From Oscillospiraceae bacterium (GTDB lineage: Bacteria; Bacillota; Clostridia; Oscillospirales; Ruminococcaceae): a stretch of DNA of 64,000 nucleotides. The position numbers and the translations under genes were made by a program. The stretch is taken from contig CAAGBS010000024.1 in NCBI GenBank assembly GCA_900768125.1, positions 36,510 through 100,509 of the forward strand, in the 5' to 3' direction. The first letter of the stretch is position 1, and each line of letters starts with the position of its first letter. The notes beneath the pieces were generated by a model. It was not told the DNA's origin. It saw only the letters and a list, made by a program, of their open reading frames with translations, and made no database searches. Of this stretch, positions 59,321 through 64,000 are shown piece by piece.

Positions 59321-59357
59321 AAAATTCCCCTCTCCGGTCTGGAAAGGGGAATTTTTT
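59321..59357 (+). terminator. Terminator after the GHKL gene
   Basis: AAAATTCCCCT and AGGGGAATTTT form a stem with T and A tracts, able to act on both strands. Confidence 0.85.
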
Positions 59358-59396
59358 GATATATGAAAATACATCGCAGATAATGCGAAATTAATA

Positions 59397-59858
59397 TTAC
59401 AGTGTGTCGATATCTTCATCATCTGACGGCGGCTCGAACAGGGAATCAAGCTTCCGCTCCAGCCCCTCGTCGATGATGTACGCCTGAACCTCGCCGGACT
59501 TTACCGCAGCATTCCTGCGGGATATATATTCCCTGCGCCGCTCGTCCGGAACATCAATATAAACTATCCGAAGCGGCACGCCGTGCGCCTTGTAGAATCT
59601 CCGCAGCTCGTTGCGCTCAGAGCGCTGCCACAGCCCCCAGTCAAGTATGACATCGGCTCCGGCGGCGGTTATCTCGAGGGATTTGTTCAGCAGGTACTGC
59701 TTCACCAGCGGAAGTATCCTGTCGTGCTCCGCGCCCGGGAACATCAGGGTTATTTCATCGCAGGAAAGGATAACTCCCCCGGAAGTGCGCTGGAGTTCAC
59801 GCGCGTATCGGGACTTGCCGCAGCAGGTCCTTCCGCATGTCGCCGTCACACCTGCCAC
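59397..59858 (-). CDS. P-loop kinase-like protein linked to agmatine genes
   Basis: This 153-residue P-loop protein of the AAA_33/zeta-like kinase group has Walker A TCGRTCCGKS at the N-terminus, a SCDEITLMFPG segment typical of small-molecule kinases, ADVILDWGLWQRSERNELRR, and an acidic tail (PPSDDEDIDTL). The start is GTG 59858, with GGAGG 7 bases upstream, and overlaps the aguA stop by 13 bases, so it is translated with it. It could phosphorylate a polyamine-related molecule, a nucleoside or an antibiotic. No antitoxin gene is present, so a toxin role is unlikely. Confidence 0.75.
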   Translation of the reverse strand: MAGVTATCGRTCCGKSRYARELQRTSGGVILSCDEITLMFPGAEHDRILPLVKQYLLNKSLEITAAGADVILDWGLWQRSERNELRRFYKAHGVPLRIVYIDVPDERRREYISRRNAAVKSGEVQAYIIDEGLERKLDSLFEPPSDDEDIDTL

Positions 59859-60964
59859 GGGCTGTCCTCCTCTGAAAACGCCGGTATCTGCTGAGTTATG
59901 CAGTGGATATTCCCGCCGCCTATCAGGATATCCCGCGCGTAGACTGGGATCACTTCCCGCTCCGGGAAAAGCTCCTGCAGCTTTGCACGCGCAGGCTCGT
60001 CAGCCGGATCGTTGAAAAACGGCATCACTATCGCGCCGTTTGAGATGTAGAAATTGACGTAGCTTGCCGCAAGCCGCTCGCCGGGGGTGCGGGTGGGTTC
60101 AAAGTCCATCGTGTCAAGTCCATCGCATTCTTCGGCGGTTATCGTCACCGGCTTTGGAAGATAAAGCTTGTGAACCTTTATCGGTCTGCCCTTTGCGTCG
60201 GTGGAGTTCTCCAGTATCTCCAGGCAGGAACGGGACAGTTCATACTGCGGGTCGGAGGTATCGTCTGTCCACGCGAGAACGACTTCGCCGGGCTTCACGA
60301 ACGCGCATATGTTGTCAACGTGCTCGTTGGTCTCGTCATTGTAGATTCCACGCTTCAGCCAGATGACTTTCTCAGCGCCGAGGTACTCTTTCAGCTTTTC
60401 CTCAATCTGCCCCCTTGTGAGGTCGGGATTTCGCCCGTCGCTCAGCAGGCATGCCTCCGTCGTGAGGATAGTCCCCTCGCCGTCTGAGTGTATCGACCCG
60501 CCCTCCAGCACGAAGCCGGAAGCGTCGTACATGCTCTTGTCGTAAAGGTCGCAGAGCTTCCGCGCCATTCTGTCGTCCTTGTCCCACGGGAAATACAATC
60601 CGTCAGCGAGACCGCCCCAGGCGTTGAAGCTCCAGTTTACTCCGCGTATAATTCTACCGTTTGTTACAAAAGTCGGGGCGTAATCCCTCGCCCAGCTGTC
60701 GTTGCTGGACATCTCAACCACCCTGATATGCGGCGGTAGCATTCTCCGAGCGTTCTCATACTGCTTGTCGCTGGCGCAGACGGTGACTCTTTCGCTCCGC
60801 GCGATGGCTTCGCATACCTTCACGAACGCTTTCCGCGCCGCGTAAGCGCCGTACTGCCAGGAATCCGATCGCTCCGGGAATATCAGAATGCACCCGTAGT
60901 GCTTTGAAAACTCCGCAGGCATATAGAATCCGTCCTGCTTCGGTGTTGTGTCAAGTACTCTCAT
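59846..60964 (-). CDS. aguA: Agmatine deiminase
   Basis: This 372-residue enzyme of the guanidine-modifying fold turns agmatine into N-carbamoylputrescine and ammonia. Visible blocks are MPAEFSKHYGCILIFPERSD, SSNDSWARDYAPTFV, FVLEGGSIHSDGEGTIL and the catalytic cysteine in LIGGGNIHCITQQ. It lies 9 bases after aguB. The two genes together convert agmatine to putrescine. No agmatine antiporter or arginine decarboxylase gene is nearby. Confidence 0.95.
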   Translation of the reverse strand: MRVLDTTPKQDGFYMPAEFSKHYGCILIFPERSDSWQYGAYAARKAFVKVCEAIARSERVTVCASDKQYENARRMLPPHIRVVEMSSNDSWARDYAPTFVTNGRIIRGVNWSFNAWGGLADGLYFPWDKDDRMARKLCDLYDKSMYDASGFVLEGGSIHSDGEGTILTTEACLLSDGRNPDLTRGQIEEKLKEYLGAEKVIWLKRGIYNDETNEHVDNICAFVKPGEVVLAWTDDTSDPQYELSRSCLEILENSTDAKGRPIKVHKLYLPKPVTITAEECDGLDTMDFEPTRTPGERLAASYVNFYISNGAIVMPFFNDPADEPARAKLQELFPEREVIPVYARDILIGGGNIHCITQQIPAFSEEDSPWQV

Positions 60965-60973
60965 CTTAACTCC

Positions 60974-61855
60974 TTATTTCAGACCGGCTATCCTGCCGTA
61001 CATCTCCGGGCGCCTGTCGCGGAAAACTCCCCAGCTGAGCCGCATGTCGCGGAGCTCGTCAAGGTCGAATGTGTGCAGCAGGACTGTATCGGATACGCGG
61101 TCGGCGCACTCGACAAGCGCACCGGTGTTGTCCGCGATGAAGCTGCTTCCATAGAACGTCAGCGCCGAGGACTGCTGCTGATTCTCGCTGTCCGGGGTGA
61201 CTGTCTCGGTGCCGATGCGGTTAGCCGCGATGACCGGGACGAGATTCGCCGCAGCGTGACCCTGCATGCATCGCTGCCAGTGCGGCATGCTGTCGCACTC
61301 CAGCACCGGCTCGGAGCCTATCGCGGTCGGGTAGAACAGCAGTTCAGCGCCGTCCAGCGCCATGCAGCGCGCCGCCTCCGGGAACCACTGATCCCAGCAT
61401 ATTCCAACGCCTATCTTTCCGAATCGGGTGTCCCAGACTTTAAATCCGGTGTCGCCGGGGGTGAAGTAGAACTTCTCCTGATAGAAATGGTCGTCCGGAA
61501 TGTGCGTCTTGCGGTAAACGCCCATTATGGAACCGTCAGCGTCTATCATCGCGATACTGTTGTAGAGCACGTTGCCGTCCTGCTCGTAGAAGCTCATCGG
61601 AAGAACCACGGAAAGTTCTTTCGCGACCGTCCGGAAGCGCTTTACAGCCGGATTATCCTCCAGCGGCTGGGCTAATTTATAGCTGTCGTAGCGGCGCTCC
61701 TGGCAGAAGTACCAGTTTTCGAAAAGTTCCGGCAGAAGTATCACGTTTGCGCCCTTTGCGGCGGCTTCCCTGACCAGCTTTTCGGCTTTTTCGATAGATT
61801 TCTCCGGCGTTTCCGGCACTGACATCTGTATCGCCGCGACTGTTACATTACGCAT
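60974..61855 (-). CDS. aguB: N-carbamoylputrescine amidohydrolase
   Basis: This 293-residue nitrilase-superfamily enzyme hydrolyses N-carbamoylputrescine to putrescine, CO2 and ammonia. The catalytic triad is visible: Glu in ILLPELFENWYF, Lys in VYRKTHIPDDHFYQEKFYF, and Cys in GVGICWDQWFPEAARC. It is the first gene of an aguB-aguA-kinase operon with a full-consensus promoter. Confidence 0.95.
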   Translation of the reverse strand: MRNVTVAAIQMSVPETPEKSIEKAEKLVREAAAKGANVILLPELFENWYFCQERRYDSYKLAQPLEDNPAVKRFRTVAKELSVVLPMSFYEQDGNVLYNSIAMIDADGSIMGVYRKTHIPDDHFYQEKFYFTPGDTGFKVWDTRFGKIGVGICWDQWFPEAARCMALDGAELLFYPTAIGSEPVLECDSMPHWQRCMQGHAAANLVPVIAANRIGTETVTPDSENQQQSSALTFYGSSFIADNTGALVECADRVSDTVLLHTFDLDELRDMRLSWGVFRDRRPEMYGRIAGLK

Positions 61856-61939
61856 TTTTATTACCTCACTTCAACTACTTTATGTATTATTCGTGTTAAA
61901 TATCACAAATTGTTTACTGTGCTGTCTCTCACACTTGTA

Positions 61940-61968
61940 ATTATACCATCTGCCGGGGCGCGTGTCAA
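61940..61968 (-). promoter_or_regulatory. Promoter of the aguB-aguA-kinase operon
   Basis: On the minus strand TTGACA (61963-61968), 17 bases, TATAAT (61940-61945). Confidence 0.9.
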
Positions 61969-62006
61969 ATAGTTTAGTGTAAAATCGCGCAATTTCGCAA
62001 AAAACC

Positions 62007-62035
62007 TTGAAAAATATCCTGCTTTATGTTAGAAT
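62007..62035 (+). promoter_or_regulatory. Promoter of purD
   Basis: TTGAAA (62007-62012), 17 bases, TAGAAT (62030-62035). No purine riboswitch is visible in the short leader. Confidence 0.8.
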
Positions 62036-62072
62036 AGTATTGTAATTTTATTTCGAAAGGACGTTCTGTTTT

Positions 62073-63350
<1,278 letters not shown>

Positions 63351-63362
63351 TGAGGTGAGCGT

Positions 63363-63773
63363 ATGAAGAAGACGATAACCGCGCTTTCAGTGCTGAGCGG
63401 TATAGTTGCCGTGCTGTCCGTGGTGCTCAATATTCAGGTTATTTTCGGCGGACGGAGCGGATTTTTCCGGTTTGCGCTGTTTTCAATGGTGAGAAGCGGC
63501 GGAGTTATGGGCTACCTCGGAAATCTTATGAGTATGCTCATCGTGGCATTTGGCTTCGGGCTAATGTGTATTTCCGGACTGCGCGCTGTTAGTGGCGGAG
63601 AAATGAAAACGGTACGCAGTGCGCTGATATCCGGTGCAGCTATGACGGTCATGGCTGTGATATCCCTGATATGCAGTATTTCAGGAGGAATGTTCAACTT
63701 CGGCGACCTGATAGTTGTTCTGATGCCGGCGGTTTATACATTCTGTGTGTTCTCTGCAAGCGATAAACTGTAA
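63363..63773 (+). CDS. Small four-segment membrane protein of unknown function
   Basis: This 136-residue hydrophobic protein has about four membrane segments: near residues 7-28, 45-72, 84-104 and 112-131. I recognise no family motif. It starts 12 bases after the purD stop, with a TGAGGTGAGCGT ribosome region, and ends at a terminator, so it is probably co-transcribed with purD. Confidence 0.7.
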   Translation: MKKTITALSVLSGIVAVLSVVLNIQVIFGGRSGFFRFALFSMVRSGGVMGYLGNLMSMLIVAFGFGLMCISGLRAVSGGEMKTVRSALISGAAMTVMAVISLICSISGGMFNFGDLIVVLMPAVYTFCVFSASDKL

Positions 63774-63780
63774 TTAATTT

Positions 63781-63810
63781 CTGCCGTGCCTTCGGGTACG
63801 GCAGTTTTTT
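63781..63810 (+). terminator. Terminator after the small membrane-protein gene
   Basis: CTGCCGT (63781-63787) pairs with ACGGCAG (63798-63804), followed by TTTTTT. Confidence 0.9.
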
Positions 63811-63867
63811 GTAAACTATAATTTAAGTTTAAAGCGCGGGGAGCAAGCGGGAGAGACCCCAGAGCGC

Positions 63868-63917
63868 AGCATGGACGCTGCGCATTCAAGGGCGGGAGGG
63901 GCAAGCCCCTCCCCTAC
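63868..63917. repeat. Dispersed repeat, copy 2
   Basis: The last 28 bases (63890-63917) are identical to 20827-20854, again preceded by GCATGGACGC. The surrounding 63811-64000 holds no gene I can support; it also has GCGCAGCATGGACGCTGCGC as a small hairpin. Confidence 0.85.
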
Positions 63918-64000
63918 GATAATCCACAATTGCATAAATCTTACGCGCGGAGCGCAATGTTTTTCGATTCCTTTTGTCACAAAAGGAACCGGGGTGTGGG

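Noticed and set aside
59397..59858. Zeta-toxin of a toxin-antitoxin pair
   Set aside because: There is no epsilon-like antitoxin gene and the gene is translationally coupled to agmatine metabolism.

Overview
The window looks like a chromosomal piece of an anaerobic, gut-type Ruminococcus-like member of the Oscillospiraceae (Clostridia). The evidence is a cohesin-like and a dockerin protein encoded side by side, TTGACA-N17-TATAAT promoters, strong AGGAGG ribosome sites, a YlmC/YmxH-type sporulation protein, and genes for host or plant sugars (alpha-xyloside, deoxy-sugar, galactose). No phage, IS transposase, plasmid or CRISPR genes were found. The window begins inside an ABC-transporter gene and ends in intergenic repeat DNA.

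Layout. 1-1.4 kb: two ABC ATPases. 1.8-7.7 kb: cell-surface block with a cohesin-like anchored protein, a large dockerin protein and two tandem paralogous anchored proteins. 8.1 kb: tRNA-Arg(CCT) followed by a 42-bp direct repeat. 8.5-13.2 kb: two ECF sigma/membrane-regulator pairs. 14.3-20.6 kb: a six-gene operon from glutamyl-tRNA to uroporphyrinogen III and the siroheme branch. 20.9-31.2 kb: a sulfur block with an aliphatic-sulfonate-type ABC importer plus an arylsulfotransferase-like protein, a thioredoxin and a thioredoxin-reductase-like flavoprotein, and a seven-gene operon (MetY, siroheme reductase, TusA-like, thioredoxin, ThiS-like carrier, ThiF-like activase, JAMM peptidase). 31.4-34.7 kb: ilvB-ilvN-ilvC. 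34.8-41 kb: nadB-nadC, hflX, galK, rodA. 41.4-51.5 kb: a LacI regulator, thrH, a palindromic MITE-like element, an anchored GDSL esterase, tsf, rpsB, a sporulation gene, an anion permease, a diguanylate cyclase and an alpha-xylosidase. 51.6-53.9 kb: rhamnulokinase and a class II aldolase. 54.1-59.3 kb: an unrecognised two-gene unit made of a degenerate SF2 helicase-like protein and a GHKL-fold ATPase-like protein. 59.4-61.9 kb: agmatine-to-putrescine genes plus a P-loop kinase. 62-63.8 kb: purD and a small membrane protein.

How it fits together. The sulfur block reads as a protein-thiocarboxylate route to homocysteine or cysteine. A small carrier ending in GGGQ would be trimmed by the JAMM peptidase, adenylated by the ThiF-like enzyme, loaded with sulfide made by the siroheme reductase, and used by MetY. 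Four promoters in this block carry the same 6-5-6 palindrome (consensus CCTATC-N5-GATAGG), and a weaker copy sits at the start of the porphyrin/siroheme operon. The siroheme supply therefore appears tied to the same sulfur regulon.

The two best candidates for undescribed biology are this regulon with its Gln-capped carrier, and the helicase-like plus GHKL pair at 54.2-59.3 kb, in which both proteins have altered nucleotide-binding motifs. All assignments rest on reading the sequence and on family knowledge; no database search was run.
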